64,000 nucleotides of DNA from 40CM-4-69-5 sp036556905 (GTDB taxonomy: Bacteria; Methylomirabilota; Methylomirabilia; Rokubacteriales; CSP1-6), in assembly GCA_036556905.1 (NCBI GenBank), contig DATBIM010000069.1, positions 1-64,000 of the forward strand, written 5' to 3'. The translations under genes and the position numbers were made by a program. The first letter of the stretch is position 1; each line of letters opens with the position of its first letter. Positions 16,837 through 25,516 of the stretch are shown one piece after another. Below the pieces are notes generated by a model. The model was not told the origin of the DNA, made no database searches, and saw only the letters and a list, made by a program, of their open reading frames with translations.

Positions 16837-17855
16837 GCGCCGGCGGCGCGGCAGCCGAAGCCCCTCGCTACAGCAAGAAGGACTTCGAATCCGATCAGGA
16901 CGTGCGGTGGTGCCCCGGGTGCGGGGACTACGCCATCCTGAGCGCCGTCCAGAAGACGATGCCCGACCTGGGGATTCCCCGCGAGAACATCGTCTTCATT
17001 TCGGGCATCGGCTGCTCCAGCCGGTTTCCGTACTACATGAATACCTACGGGTTCCACACCATCCACGGGCGAGCCCCGGCCATCGCCACCGGGCTCCGGG
17101 TGGCGCGACCCGACCTCAAGGTCTTCGTGGTGACCGGCGATGGTGACGGTCTCAGCATCGGCGGGAATCACATGCTCCACGTGCTCCGCCGCAACGTGAA
17201 TCTCACCATTCTGCTCTTCAACAACCGGATCTACGGCTTGACCAAGGGCCAGTACTCGCCGACCAGCGAGCTCGGCAAGGTGACGAAGTCAACCCCCATG
17301 GGCTCGGCAGATCGGCCGGTCAATCCGCTGGCATTCGCGCTGGGCTGCGGGGCAACGTTCGTGGGGCGCACGGTCGACCGGGACGTGCGCCACATGGAAG
17401 AGATGCTGAAGCGGGCGGCCCACCACCGGGGCGCGGCGTTCCTGGAGATCCTCCAGAACTGTAACGTCTACAACGATCTCGTCTGGAACGCGGTCTACGA
17501 GAAGGAGTCCAAGCTGCAGCACGAGCTGCGCCTCGAGCACGGCAAGCCCCTGCTCTTCGGCCCGGCGGACCGTCGCCAGGCTGTCGTCATGGACGGTGTC
17601 ACGCCTCGGGTCATCGCCGCGACAGACGTCGACGCGCGGGCGCTCTGGGTCCACGATGAGAAGAACGTGAACGCGGCCAAGCTGTTGGCCGACCTCTGGA
17701 TCCCCGAGTTCCCCATTCCGGTCGGTGTGTTCGCGGCCGTGGAGGGGCCGTGCTACGAGGAAGTCCTGCTCGGGCAAGAGCAGCGCGCGATCTCCGAGCG
17801 CGGTCCCGGCGACATCGCCAAGCTGTTGACGTCGGGCGATACCTGGAAGATCTGA
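16833..17855 (+). CDS. korB: 2-oxoacid:ferredoxin oxidoreductase beta subunit
   Basis: This is the thiamine-diphosphate-binding partner of KorA. Near the N-terminus WCPGCGDY gives Cys27 and Cys30, and SGIGCSSR gives Cys61, the usual cysteines for the single 4Fe-4S cluster of the beta subunit. The ThDP/Mg motif is VTGDGDGLSIGGNH followed by NNRIYGLTKGQYSPTS, which is the KorB pattern. Length is 340. The start ATG overlaps the korA stop. The separate ferredoxin that would accept electrons is not in this window. Confidence 0.94.
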   Translation: MSAGGAAAEAPRYSKKDFESDQDVRWCPGCGDYAILSAVQKTMPDLGIPRENIVFISGIGCSSRFPYYMNTYGFHTIHGRAPAIATGLRVARPDLKVFVVTGDGDGLSIGGNHMLHVLRRNVNLTILLFNNRIYGLTKGQYSPTSELGKVTKSTPMGSADRPVNPLAFALGCGATFVGRTVDRDVRHMEEMLKRAAHHRGAAFLEILQNCNVYNDLVWNAVYEKESKLQHELRLEHGKPLLFGPADRRQAVVMDGVTPRVIAATDVDARALWVHDEKNVNAAKLLADLWIPEFPIPVGVFAAVEGPCYEEVLLGQEQRAISERGPGDIAKLLTSGDTWKI

Positions 17856-17861
17856 CTCGGA

Positions 17862-17911
17862 GGGGGGGTTCACCCCCCTTCCGACGCTTCGCGGGCCTGA
17901 CGGCCCGCTTT
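17862..17911 (+). terminator. Tandem hairpins after korB
   Basis: GGGGGG and CCCCCC at 17863-17878 form a short hairpin. GCGGGCC (17891-17897), TGAC and GGCCCGC (17902-17908) form a perfect 7-bp stem followed by TTTG. Both lie in the 152-base gap before glcD. The second is the better intrinsic terminator candidate, though its U-tract is short. Confidence 0.5.
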
Positions 17912-18007
17912 GCTGCCTCCCCCAGGACAGGATTGCGGCGGCGGAGCCGCCGGTCGAAGCGGCCAATCCCAGAGTGATGCGCGATAATCTGCGGTGAGAC
18001 CGAGACC

Positions 18008-19453
18008 ATGCCACTGAAGCCGGCGTTCGTTCAGGAGCTGCGCGCCATCGTGGGGGCCGAGGGGCTCGTGATGTCCCCCGAGGGACGGATGGTCTACGAA
18101 TGCGACATGCACACCTACTACAAGGGAACGCCCGACCTGGTGGTGTTGCCCACCCGGACCGAGCAGGTCGTGGAAGTCGTCCGTCGGTGCCGAGAGCATC
18201 AGGTACCCGTCGTGCCTCGCGGGGCCGGCACCGGCCTCATCGGTGGTGCGATGGCGCCGCGGGGCGGCGTGATGGTCGGGCTCAATCGCATGAACGCCGT
18301 TCTGGAAATCGACCTCCCCAACCGCTGCGCGACCGTGCAGCCGGGCCTCATCAACTCGTGGCTCACCCGGGCCGTGGCCGAGCGTGGGTACTTCTTCGCG
18401 CCCGATCCCTCGAGCCAGATGGTGGCCTCGATCGGCGGCAATGTGGCGACCAACGCCGGCGGCGCCCACTGTCTGAAGTACGGGATCACCACCAACCACG
18501 TCCTGGGGCTCGAAATCGTGACGGGCGCCGGCGAGCTGGTCCGGCTCGGCGGCAAGGTGGCCGACCGCCCGGGCTACGATCTCACCGGCGCCGTCGTGGG
18601 GAGCGAAGGGACGTTCGGGCTCGTCACCGCTATCACCGTGCGGCTCCTGCACGCGCCCGAGGCCGTCAAGACGGTGCTGGCCTCGTTCGCGTCTCTCGTG
18701 GATGCTTCGCATGCCGTCTCCGACATCATCGCGGCGGGCATCATCCCGGCCGCCCTGGAGATGCTGGACGCCGTCATCATCCGGGCCATCAATGCGGGTG
18801 TGGCGCCGGTGTACCCGGCGGGGGCCGCCGCCGTGTTGCTGATCGAGCTCGACGGCCCGGGCGCCGAGGTGGACCGGCAGAGCGAGCGCTGCGCCGGGCT
18901 GTGCCGGGAGCGCGGCGCTCTGGAGGTTCGGGTGGCTCGTGACGAGGCCGAGCGGGCCCTGCTCTGGAAGGGGCGCAAGGAGGCCGCGGGCGCCGTGGGG
19001 CGGGTCACCTCCAGCTATCTGCTCCAGGATGCGGTCGTGCCCCGCTCGAAGCTCCCCGACATCATGCAGGAGATGCAGACGATCGCCGCCCGCCACGGCG
19101 TGCTCATCGCCAACGTCTTCCACGCCGGTGACGGTAACCTCCATCCCCTCATCTGCTACGACGAGCGCAAGCCCGAGGAGGTGGAGCGCGCCGGCCTGGC
19201 CAACGAGGAGCTGCTGCAGGCCTGCATCGCCCTGGGCGGGAGTATCACCGGCGAGCACGGCATCGGCGTGGACAAGGCCAAGAACCTGCCCCTGCAGTTC
19301 GCCGAGGCGGACCTCAACTTCATGTACCGGTTGCGCCGGGTCTTCGATCCCCACGGCATCATGAATCCGGACAAGCTGCTTCCCTCCCATCCGGCGTGCG
19401 GGGAGGGCTTTCGTCCCCTGCGTCCGTCGCTGCCCCCGGGGGCCTGGATCTGA
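18008..19453 (+). CDS. glcD: Glycolate oxidase FAD-binding subunit
   Basis: GlcD carries the FAD that oxidises glycolate to glyoxylate. The PCMH-type FAD domain starts near residue 40 (PDLVVLPTRTEQVVEVVR, then VVPRGAGTGLIGGAM), with GSEGTFGLVTAITVRL around 200. The C-terminal FAD-linked oxidase domain includes HAGDGNLHP and GSITGEHGIGVDK, the family's metal/substrate histidines. Length is 481, typical. It is followed immediately by glcE and glcF, giving the three-subunit membrane-linked glycolate dehydrogenase. A D-lactate dehydrogenase role is possible because the families overlap. Confidence 0.93.
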   Translation: MPLKPAFVQELRAIVGAEGLVMSPEGRMVYECDMHTYYKGTPDLVVLPTRTEQVVEVVRRCREHQVPVVPRGAGTGLIGGAMAPRGGVMVGLNRMNAVLEIDLPNRCATVQPGLINSWLTRAVAERGYFFAPDPSSQMVASIGGNVATNAGGAHCLKYGITTNHVLGLEIVTGAGELVRLGGKVADRPGYDLTGAVVGSEGTFGLVTAITVRLLHAPEAVKTVLASFASLVDASHAVSDIIAAGIIPAALEMLDAVIIRAINAGVAPVYPAGAAAVLLIELDGPGAEVDRQSERCAGLCRERGALEVRVARDEAERALLWKGRKEAAGAVGRVTSSYLLQDAVVPRSKLPDIMQEMQTIAARHGVLIANVFHAGDGNLHPLICYDERKPEEVERAGLANEELLQACIALGGSITGEHGIGVDKAKNLPLQFAEADLNFMYRLRRVFDPHGIMNPDKLLPSHPACGEGFRPLRPSLPPGAWI

Positions 19454-19454
19454 G

Positions 19455-20774
19455 ATGAGCGTGTCCACACGGTCCGTCGGCGCCGCCCTCGCCGACGTCG
19501 TGGGCTCGTCGCGAATCAGCGACCGCCCGGAGGTGCTGCGCGCCGCGGCCCTCGATGATCGGGTGCCCCGATGGGTGGTGAGGCCGGCGAGCGGCGAGCA
19601 GGTCGCGGCCGTGCTGGCATTGGCGGCCGAGGCAGGACTGGCCGTGGCGCCTCGCGGGAGCGGCGCCGCGCGGGACTTCGGCGGGCCGCCGGAGCGGCTG
19701 GACGTGGTGCTCGACACCCTCGACCTGGTCCGCATTCTCGAGTACAAGCCCGATGACCTGACGGTGAGCGTGGAGGCGGGCCTGACCGCCGGCGCGCTGG
19801 CGGCAAGCCTCAATCCCCGCCGCCAGCAGTTGCCCATGGACCCCCCGGGGTGGGCGGGGCGGACGCTGGGTGGGCTCGTGGCCACCAACGCGCACGGGCC
19901 GTTGCGGGCCCGCTACGGGACATTTCGCGATCTGCTCCTCGGCGTGCGCTTCGTTCAGGCCGACGGCCTCTTGACCTGGGGTGGCGCCCGCGTCGTGAAG
20001 TCGGTCAGCGGCTATGACGTCCCCAAGCTGATGGTGGGCGCGCTGGGTACGCTCGGGATATTGGTGGAGCTGACGGTTCGCCTGCACCCGATGCCCGATC
20101 GCGAGGGCACCTGGCTGATCACGCTGCCGTCCGCGGCGGCCGCCCAGGCCGTCATCGCGCTCGTGCTGGACTCCGCACTGGAGCCGATGCGACTGGAGCT
20201 GCTCAACGCGCCGGCTTTGCAGGCCTGCTCGGCGCCGTCGGCGTCGGTCGCCGTCGCCATCTCGATCGGCAGCGTGGAGCGGGCGGTCCGCGAGCAGGGC
20301 GCGCGCCTCGAGGAACTGGCCCGGCGAGCCGGGGGTCGCGCCACCGCGCTCGGAGAGGACTTCTGGGACCGCTACGACCGGGCCTTCACCACGGCCGAGG
20401 GCGAGGTCGTGCTGCAGATTGGCGTGCTGCCGAGCCTGATCGCCCAGACGCTGGAAGCGATCACGGCGGGCCAGACCGATCTGCGATCCGGCGCCACCCC
20501 CATGGTGACCGGCTGTGCCGCGCGCGGCTCGATTCGCGTGGTTCTCACGGGTGCTGACGTAGAAGACGCCGCGGCATTCGTCACGCATCTGCGGGCCGCC
20601 ATCCACGGCTTCGACGGCAGCGTCGTCGTACAGGCGGGGCCGCGGGAGCTCCGGACCGCGCTCGATCCCTGGGGGCCCGTGGAGCCCGCGGCGTTCGAGC
20701 TGATGCGCCGGCTGCGAGAAGAGTTCGATCCTCGTCGTGTGCTCAACCCGGGGCGCTTCGTCGGGGGCCTGTGA
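19455..20774 (+). CDS. glcE: Glycolate oxidase subunit GlcE
   Basis: This is a second PCMH-type FAD-binding protein, 439 residues, without the full C-terminal oxidase motifs of GlcD. Seen: RPASGEQVAAVLALAAEAGL, VAPRGSGAARDFG, and the SVSGYDVPKLMVGALGTLG segment that corresponds to the GxDL..L.GS.GTLG site. Only one base separates the glcD stop from its ATG. It works with GlcD and GlcF in glycolate oxidation. It is somewhat longer than E. coli GlcE, which is about 350 residues. Confidence 0.9.
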   Translation: MSVSTRSVGAALADVVGSSRISDRPEVLRAAALDDRVPRWVVRPASGEQVAAVLALAAEAGLAVAPRGSGAARDFGGPPERLDVVLDTLDLVRILEYKPDDLTVSVEAGLTAGALAASLNPRRQQLPMDPPGWAGRTLGGLVATNAHGPLRARYGTFRDLLLGVRFVQADGLLTWGGARVVKSVSGYDVPKLMVGALGTLGILVELTVRLHPMPDREGTWLITLPSAAAAQAVIALVLDSALEPMRLELLNAPALQACSAPSASVAVAISIGSVERAVREQGARLEELARRAGGRATALGEDFWDRYDRAFTTAEGEVVLQIGVLPSLIAQTLEAITAGQTDLRSGATPMVTGCAARGSIRVVLTGADVEDAAAFVTHLRAAIHGFDGSVVVQAGPRELRTALDPWGPVEPAAFELMRRLREEFDPRRVLNPGRFVGGL

Positions 20775-22048
20775 TGACCGCCGCGCAAACAGGTGCGTTC
20801 GCAGGGCCGGACGCTCCCGACCTCGACCGCCTGCGGGCCTGCGTGCATTGCGGCATTTGCCTGCCCCAGTGCCCGACCTACCGCGTGCTCGGCGAGGAGA
20901 TGGACACGCCGCGGGGCCGCCTCTATCTGATGCGCGCCGCCTCGGAAAACCGTCTGGCGCTGTCGCCCACGTTCGCCCGTCACATGGAGCTCTGCCTGGG
21001 ATGCCGGGCGTGCGAGACCGCGTGCCCGGCCGGAGTGCCCTTCGGCTCGCTGCTGGAGGCGACGAGGGGCCAGCTGACCCGTCGGGGCCTCACGTCTCGG
21101 CCCCGGCTCCTCGAGCGCCTCCTCTACTTCTGGCTGGCCCATCCGCGCCGTCTCGGCTTCGCCCTGGCGGCCGCGCGCGGCTGGCGGCGGAGCGGGATGC
21201 GGCGCTGGATCTGGGGGAGCCGGGTCCGGCGTCTGCTCCCGCGCCTGGCGGCGATGGAGGCGCTCCTGCCCGCCGAGTCACCCCGCCCGGCGCCGCTCGC
21301 CGAGCGCACTCCCGCGCAGGGCGCCCGGCGCGGGCGCGTGGGGCTGCTGACCGGCTGCGTCCAGCGTCACCTCTATCCTCAGGTCGGCCGCGACAGCGTG
21401 CGGCTTCTCAGCCTGGCCGGCTGGGATGTCGTGGTCCCCGGCCAACAAGGCTGCTGTGGTGCGCTCGAGCTCCATGGAGGCCGTTTGGAGGCCTTCCGCC
21501 AGCGAGCCCGAGCGCTGGCCGCGGCATTCGGGGACGACCTGGACTTCGTCGTCACCGACGCCGCCGGCTGTGGCTCGACCATGAAGGGGTATGGGGAATG
21601 GGTTCCTGCGCTGGCGGGTTTCGCGGAACGGGTCCGCGACATCAGCCAGCTGCTCGTCGACGCCGAGCTGCCGCTGGGCCCGCTCGCCACGACAGCGACG
21701 TATCATGACCCCTGCCACCTCGCCCATGGCCAGCGCATACGGGCCGAGCCGCGAGCGCTGCTGGCTCGGATCCCCGGCCTGCGCCTGGCGCCCCTGGCCG
21801 AGAGCGACCTCTGCTGCGGGAGCGCCGGCGTTTACAATCTGCTCGAGCCGGCGGTGGCGGATCGGTTGCTCGACATGAAGCTCGACCGCATTGCCGAGAC
21901 GGGGGCACGGATCGTGGTGACGGGCAACCCGGGATGTCTGTTGCAGATCGCCAAGGGGTGCCGGGGCCGCGGGCTCGAGGTGGAGGTGCTCCATCCAGTG
22001 GAGCTGCTGGCGCGCTCGGTCGCCGCCGGCGGGGACGGGACACGATGA
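20774..22048 (+). CDS. glcF: Glycolate oxidase iron-sulfur subunit
   Basis: GlcF passes electrons from GlcDE towards the quinone pool. Two ferredoxin-type motifs bind 4Fe-4S clusters: Cys23-x2-Cys26-x2-Cys29-x3-Cys33 (CVHCGICLPQCP) and CLGCRACETACP near residue 80. Two CCG domains follow: QGCCGALELHGG and DLCCGSAGVYN, with YHDPCHLAHGQ before the second. The ATG at 20774 shares one base with the glcE stop; GTG 20771 is an alternative. Length is 424. Confidence 0.93.
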   Translation: MTAAQTGAFAGPDAPDLDRLRACVHCGICLPQCPTYRVLGEEMDTPRGRLYLMRAASENRLALSPTFARHMELCLGCRACETACPAGVPFGSLLEATRGQLTRRGLTSRPRLLERLLYFWLAHPRRLGFALAAARGWRRSGMRRWIWGSRVRRLLPRLAAMEALLPAESPRPAPLAERTPAQGARRGRVGLLTGCVQRHLYPQVGRDSVRLLSLAGWDVVVPGQQGCCGALELHGGRLEAFRQRARALAAAFGDDLDFVVTDAAGCGSTMKGYGEWVPALAGFAERVRDISQLLVDAELPLGPLATTATYHDPCHLAHGQRIRAEPRALLARIPGLRLAPLAESDLCCGSAGVYNLLEPAVADRLLDMKLDRIAETGARIVVTGNPGCLLQIAKGCRGRGLEVEVLHPVELLARSVAAGGDGTR

Positions 22049-22368
22049 AGATCCGAGTGAGAGACCACGTCACGCTGAATCCCGAGAAGATGGCCAGGGT
22101 GGCCTTGGCCACGACCGGCCGGGCCCAGCTCGATCTCTACTGCCTGGGCCCCGGTCAGGAGCAGAAACCCCACACGCATCCCGATCAGGACAAGATCTAC
22201 TTCGTGCTCGAGGGACGGGGCCGTGTGCTCCTCGCTGACCGCGAAGAAACGCTCGAGGCCGGTGAAGCGGTGGTGGCGCCGGCCGGCGCCGCGCACGGGC
22301 TCGCCAATGCCGGCTCTACGCCGTTGCTGGCCCTCGTCGTCGTCACACCCCCGCCCCGCCACGCATGA
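22045..22368 (+). CDS. Small cupin-domain protein
   Basis: A single-domain cupin of 107 residues. The first metal motif is seen as KPHTHPDQDKIYFVLEG (G/x-H-x-H-x4-E-like, with Asp or Lys variations) and the second as PAGAAHGLANAG. Proteins of this size bind small ligands or metals and often act as isomerases or sensors. The ATG overlaps the glcF stop (ATGA), placing it in the glycolate operon, so a role in that pathway is possible. No substrate can be assigned. Confidence 0.8.
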   Translation: MKIRVRDHVTLNPEKMARVALATTGRAQLDLYCLGPGQEQKPHTHPDQDKIYFVLEGRGRVLLADREETLEAGEAVVAPAGAAHGLANAGSTPLLALVVVTPPPRHA

Positions 22369-22461
22369 GCGCCCGTCCCCGTCGGTGCCGGCATCGCTGA
22401 TGCGGACCTGGCTGGCCGACATCCTCCAGGTCGGGGGGCGGATCGTCCGGCCCGCCGTTTC

Positions 22462-22863
22462 ATGACTGAGCGGTATTTCTCGCCGGCGGAGGTCGAAGCG
22501 CTGATTCCGGCGCTCACCAGCATCATGGACGACGTCCGTCGTGCCCATGGCGAGGCCCGCGTCCTGGGTGAAACGATGCAGGATCAGCAGCGGCAGATCG
22601 CGCTGGCTGGCGGGAGCGTGGTCGACCGCGAGCAGTGGCGCACCATGCGGGAGCGACTGGAGCGCCTTGGCCAGCAGGTTCGCGAGGGGCTCAACCGGGT
22701 GGTGTCCCTGGGCGGCGCGCCCAAGGATGTCGACCTGGGACTGGTGGACTTCCTCCACCTGCGCGAGGGCCGCGTGGTCCACCTGTGCTGGAAGCACGGG
22801 GAGCGCGAGATCCGCTTCTGGCACGGTCTGGACGAAGGCTACGCAGGACGGAAGTCCCTGTGA
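22462..22863 (+). CDS. DUF2203 family protein
   Basis: 133 residues with the features of DUF2203: an N-terminal RYFSPAEVEALIPALTSIM segment, a charged coiled-coil-like middle, and the conserved end KDVDLGLVDFLHLREGR...LCWKHGEREIRFWHGLDEGY. The function of this family is unknown. The stop overlaps the GTG of the next gene (GTGA). The 93 bases before it hold only very short frames without homology. Confidence 0.85.
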   Translation: MTERYFSPAEVEALIPALTSIMDDVRRAHGEARVLGETMQDQQRQIALAGGSVVDREQWRTMRERLERLGQQVREGLNRVVSLGGAPKDVDLGLVDFLHLREGRVVHLCWKHGEREIRFWHGLDEGYAGRKSL

Positions 22864-23627
22864 GGCCGCCGGCCTACCGTGCGGTGCTCTTCGACCTGTT
22901 CGACACGTTGGTTCGGTTCGACCGCGAGCGGCTGCCCGCGGTGACGCTGAACGGACGCGTGGTGCGCTCGACGGTCGGCCAGCTCCATCCCATCCTGGCC
23001 ACCTGGGCGCCGGAGGTGACCCTGGAGGCTCTCTACAATGCGCTGCTGGCGAGCTGGCAGGAGGCCGAACGGCTGCGCGCGGTCGACCACCGCGAGGTCG
23101 CGGGGGCCGAGCGGTTCGCCTATCTCCTCCGCCACCTGGGCCTCGATCCCGCCGCCGGCCCACCCGAGGTCGTGCCGCAGTTGCTGGAGGCGCACCGTCG
23201 GGGGCTGAGCCGGGCCGCCGAATTTCCCTCGCCACACGGGCCGTTGCTCACCGAGCTCGCGGAACGCTATCGTCTGGGCGTGGTCTCGAACTTCGACTAC
23301 ACGCCCACCGCGATCGGCATCCTCGAGGCCGCCGGGGTGGCGGGGCTGTTCGAGGCCGTCGTGGTATCGGATGCCGTGGGCTGGCGCAAGCCGGCCCCGG
23401 CGATCTTCGAGGTGGCGCTAGACCGCCTCCGCCTCTCGCCCGCCGAGGCTCTGTTCGTGGGGGATCGGGCGGACATCGACGTGCTCGGCGCGCAGCGGAT
23501 GGGCATGCACGCGGTCTGGCTCAATCCCGACGGGGGCAGCCTGCCTTCCGGGATCGCGCCACCGGAGTTCGAGATCCGCGCCCTGGTCGAGTTGCGCGGT
23601 ATCCTGGGCGGCCCGGGTCGCATCTAA
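22860..23627 (+). CDS. HAD-superfamily hydrolase
   Basis: The nucleophile motif I is VLFDLFDTLV near residue 10 (DxFDT, the subfamily I form). Motif II is VVSNFDYTP, motif III is the lysine in WRKPAPAIF, and motif IV is VGDRADIDVLGAQ. The cap is helical, as in phosphoglycolate phosphatase-like or haloacid dehalogenase-like members. Phosphoglycolate phosphatase would fit the nearby glycolate oxidase, but specificity cannot be read from the motifs. The start GTG overlaps the DUF2203 stop; the open frame continues upstream inside that gene without homology. Confidence 0.88.
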   Translation: MRPPAYRAVLFDLFDTLVRFDRERLPAVTLNGRVVRSTVGQLHPILATWAPEVTLEALYNALLASWQEAERLRAVDHREVAGAERFAYLLRHLGLDPAAGPPEVVPQLLEAHRRGLSRAAEFPSPHGPLLTELAERYRLGVVSNFDYTPTAIGILEAAGVAGLFEAVVVSDAVGWRKPAPAIFEVALDRLRLSPAEALFVGDRADIDVLGAQRMGMHAVWLNPDGGSLPSGIAPPEFEIRALVELRGILGGPGRI

Positions 23628-23651
23628 TTCCCTGGGGGAGGAGCGAACGGC

Positions 23652-24587
23652 ATGGCGGCGCGCAAGGTGATCATCATTGGATCAGGCCCGGCCGGCTACA
23701 CGGCGGCGATTTACGCGGCTCGCGCCAACCTGGCGCCCCTCATGTTGACCGGTGTCCAGGCGGGCGGCCAGCTGATGCTGACCACGCTGGTCGAGAACTA
23801 TCCGGGCTTCGTCGATGGCCTGATGGGGCCGGACCTCATGGAGAACTTCCGTAAGCAGGCGGCCCGCTTCGGCACCGAGATGATCGGGGAGGACGTGACC
23901 GCGGTGGACTTCAGCCGCCGTCCTTTCGTCGTCAAGGCGGGGGCGGCCGAGTATGAGGGCCACACCGTCATCATCGCCACCGGGGCTTCGGCCAAGCTCC
24001 TCGGGCTGCCGGCCGAGACAAGCCTGATGGGGCGCGGGGTGTCCACCTGCGCGACCTGCGACGGCTTCTTCTTCAAGGATGGGGACATCATGGTCGTCGG
24101 GGGCGGGGACTCCGCCATGGAGGAGGCGCTGTATCTTTCGCGGCTGGGCCGGACCGTGAGCGTGGTCCATCGCCGGGACGTGCTGCGCGCCTCCAAGATC
24201 ATGCAGGAGCGCGCCCTCAAGAACCCGAAGATCGAGTTCGTCTGGAACAGCGCGGTGGAGGACGTTCTGGACCCGGCCAAGGGCAAGGTCACCAGTGTAC
24301 GCCTGCGTAATCTGCAGACGGGCGAGCGGTCAGAGCGCCCGGTCGATGGCCTCTTCATCGCCATCGGGCACGAGCCGAACACCCAGGTCTTTCGCGGCCA
24401 GGTGGATCTGCTTCCCAACGGCTACGTGAAGGTCGTGCCCGGCACCACGCAGACGTCGGTCGCGGGCGTCTTCGCCGGCGGCGACGTGCAAGATTTCACT
24501 TTCCGCCAGGCGGTGACTGCCGCCGGCACCGGGTGCATGGCCGCGCTCGAGGCCGAGCGCTACCTGGAGGCGACCCAACCGCACTAG
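23652..24587 (+). CDS. trxB: Thioredoxin-disulfide reductase
   Basis: TrxB uses NADPH and FAD to reduce thioredoxin. The FAD loop is IIGSGPAGYTAAIYAAR at residues 8-24, the redox pair is Cys133-Ala-Thr-Cys136 (CATCDGFFF), the NADPH loop is VVGGGDSAMEEALYL, and the end has FAGGDVQDFTFRQAVTAAGTGCMAALEAERYL. Length is 311, normal. A GGGGGAGGAG ribosome binding site precedes the ATG. A reductase of this kind could feed the selenocysteine peroxiredoxin at 50.6 kb through thioredoxin; that link is inference. Confidence 0.95.
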   Translation: MAARKVIIIGSGPAGYTAAIYAARANLAPLMLTGVQAGGQLMLTTLVENYPGFVDGLMGPDLMENFRKQAARFGTEMIGEDVTAVDFSRRPFVVKAGAAEYEGHTVIIATGASAKLLGLPAETSLMGRGVSTCATCDGFFFKDGDIMVVGGGDSAMEEALYLSRLGRTVSVVHRRDVLRASKIMQERALKNPKIEFVWNSAVEDVLDPAKGKVTSVRLRNLQTGERSERPVDGLFIAIGHEPNTQVFRGQVDLLPNGYVKVVPGTTQTSVAGVFAGGDVQDFTFRQAVTAAGTGCMAALEAERYLEATQPH

Positions 24588-24652
24588 CCCGGCGGGGCGG
24601 AGTGACAACTCTGATCGGGCCCGATAACAACCGGCGCGGGTGATTCCGGCGG

Positions 24653-24686
24653 GGCACGGGCGGGCAACAGCCCGGGCGCCCGTGCC
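24653..24686. terminator. Bidirectional hairpin between convergent trxB and nadX-like gene
   Basis: GGCACGGGCG at 24653-24662 is perfectly complementary to CGCCCGTGCC at 24677-24686, giving a 10-bp stem with a 14-base loop. It sits in the 101-base gap where the two genes converge, two bases from the stop of the minus-strand gene. Confidence 0.65.
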
Positions 24687-24688
24687 TG

Positions 24689-25516
24689 TTAGGTCCCGAC
24701 GCGGAGAGGGGCGCCGAGGTCGCGCAGGAGCGCGATCGCCGAGAACGCGGAGAGCTTGCCCGTCCGGGGATTCTCCGAGGGGACGTTGGCGATCTCGATC
24801 GCCAGGTGGCCGAACTCGCCTTCGACGGCCACCCGGTGCGTATTGCGCGTCAGGCCCGGCACCGCGTAGATCCGGATCCGTGTCTTCTCGGGGCCGATCC
24901 CGGCCAGAGACAGCGCCGCCAGCACGTTGACGTTGGCCGGAAAGGCGCGGCACGCCTGCGTCGCCGGCCCCTCGAAGATCAGCGTCTCGGTGTTGATGGC
25001 GTCGAGGTCGATCTGCTGCTCCTCGATCCAGGGCGCCCCGGCGAGCCCGCGCGGTGGTTTGCGCGTCTCCATCGTCACCGAGGTGACAGCGCCGATCCGA
25101 GCGCCCTTGACCCCGTCGAGGCCGGCGATGGCCCCCGAAGGCACGTAGATCCGACAGCCATTGGCCTCCGCCAGAGCGATCCAGTCCTGGCGACCGAGCA
25201 GGCCGCCACAGGACAGCACGACGAGATCGCGCCCGGCGCCGAGGACCCTGGGCGCCAGTTCCTCGAGGTGTGCCTGGGTGGAGGCCTCGACGACCAGGTC
25301 GGCAGCAGCCACGAGATCGTCGAGCGGCAGGAACGGGGGCTTGCCGTCGAGGCTGGCGAGAAACACCTCGGCCCGTCGGCGATCGCGGGCCAGCGCGCCG
25401 CTCAGGCGCAGGCCGGGAATGCCGGTGTCCAGCGCCCGGCACACCGCGCGGCCGATGACGCCGAGCCCGGCGACGGCGACGTTACGCACCTTCTGCACGG
25501 TGGGCCATGATATCAT
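24689..25516 (-). CDS. nadX: L-aspartate dehydrogenase-like protein
   Basis: The 275-residue protein has an N-terminal Rossmann fold (VAVAGLGVIGRAVCRALD, GxGxIG) and the family signature VPSGAIAGLDGVKGARIG, followed by FPANVNVLAALSLAGIG. Aspartate dehydrogenase makes iminoaspartate for NAD synthesis in some bacteria, in place of NadB; other members act in D-aspartate or aldehyde metabolism. No nadA or nadC is in view, so the pathway role is open. The ATG at 25516 is shared, through a palindrome, with the start of the divergent gene; GTG at about 25489 (VRNVAVAG) is another possible start. Confidence 0.8.
   Translation of the reverse strand: MISWPTVQKVRNVAVAGLGVIGRAVCRALDTGIPGLRLSGALARDRRRAEVFLASLDGKPPFLPLDDLVAAADLVVEASTQAHLEELAPRVLGAGRDLVVLSCGGLLGRQDWIALAEANGCRIYVPSGAIAGLDGVKGARIGAVTSVTMETRKPPRGLAGAPWIEEQQIDLDAINTETLIFEGPATQACRAFPANVNVLAALSLAGIGPEKTRIRIYAVPGLTRNTHRVAVEGEFGHLAIEIANVPSENPRTGKLSAFSAIALLRDLGAPLRVGT

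Noticed and set aside
17863..17878. The GGGGGG/CCCCCC hairpin after korB as another copy of the 60-bp repeat
   Set aside because: Apart from runs of G and C it shares no sequence with 51775-51834.
22400..22465. A 21-codon frame ending in an ATGA overlap with DUF2203
   Set aside because: Too short, no ribosome binding site and no homology; the overlap could arise by chance.
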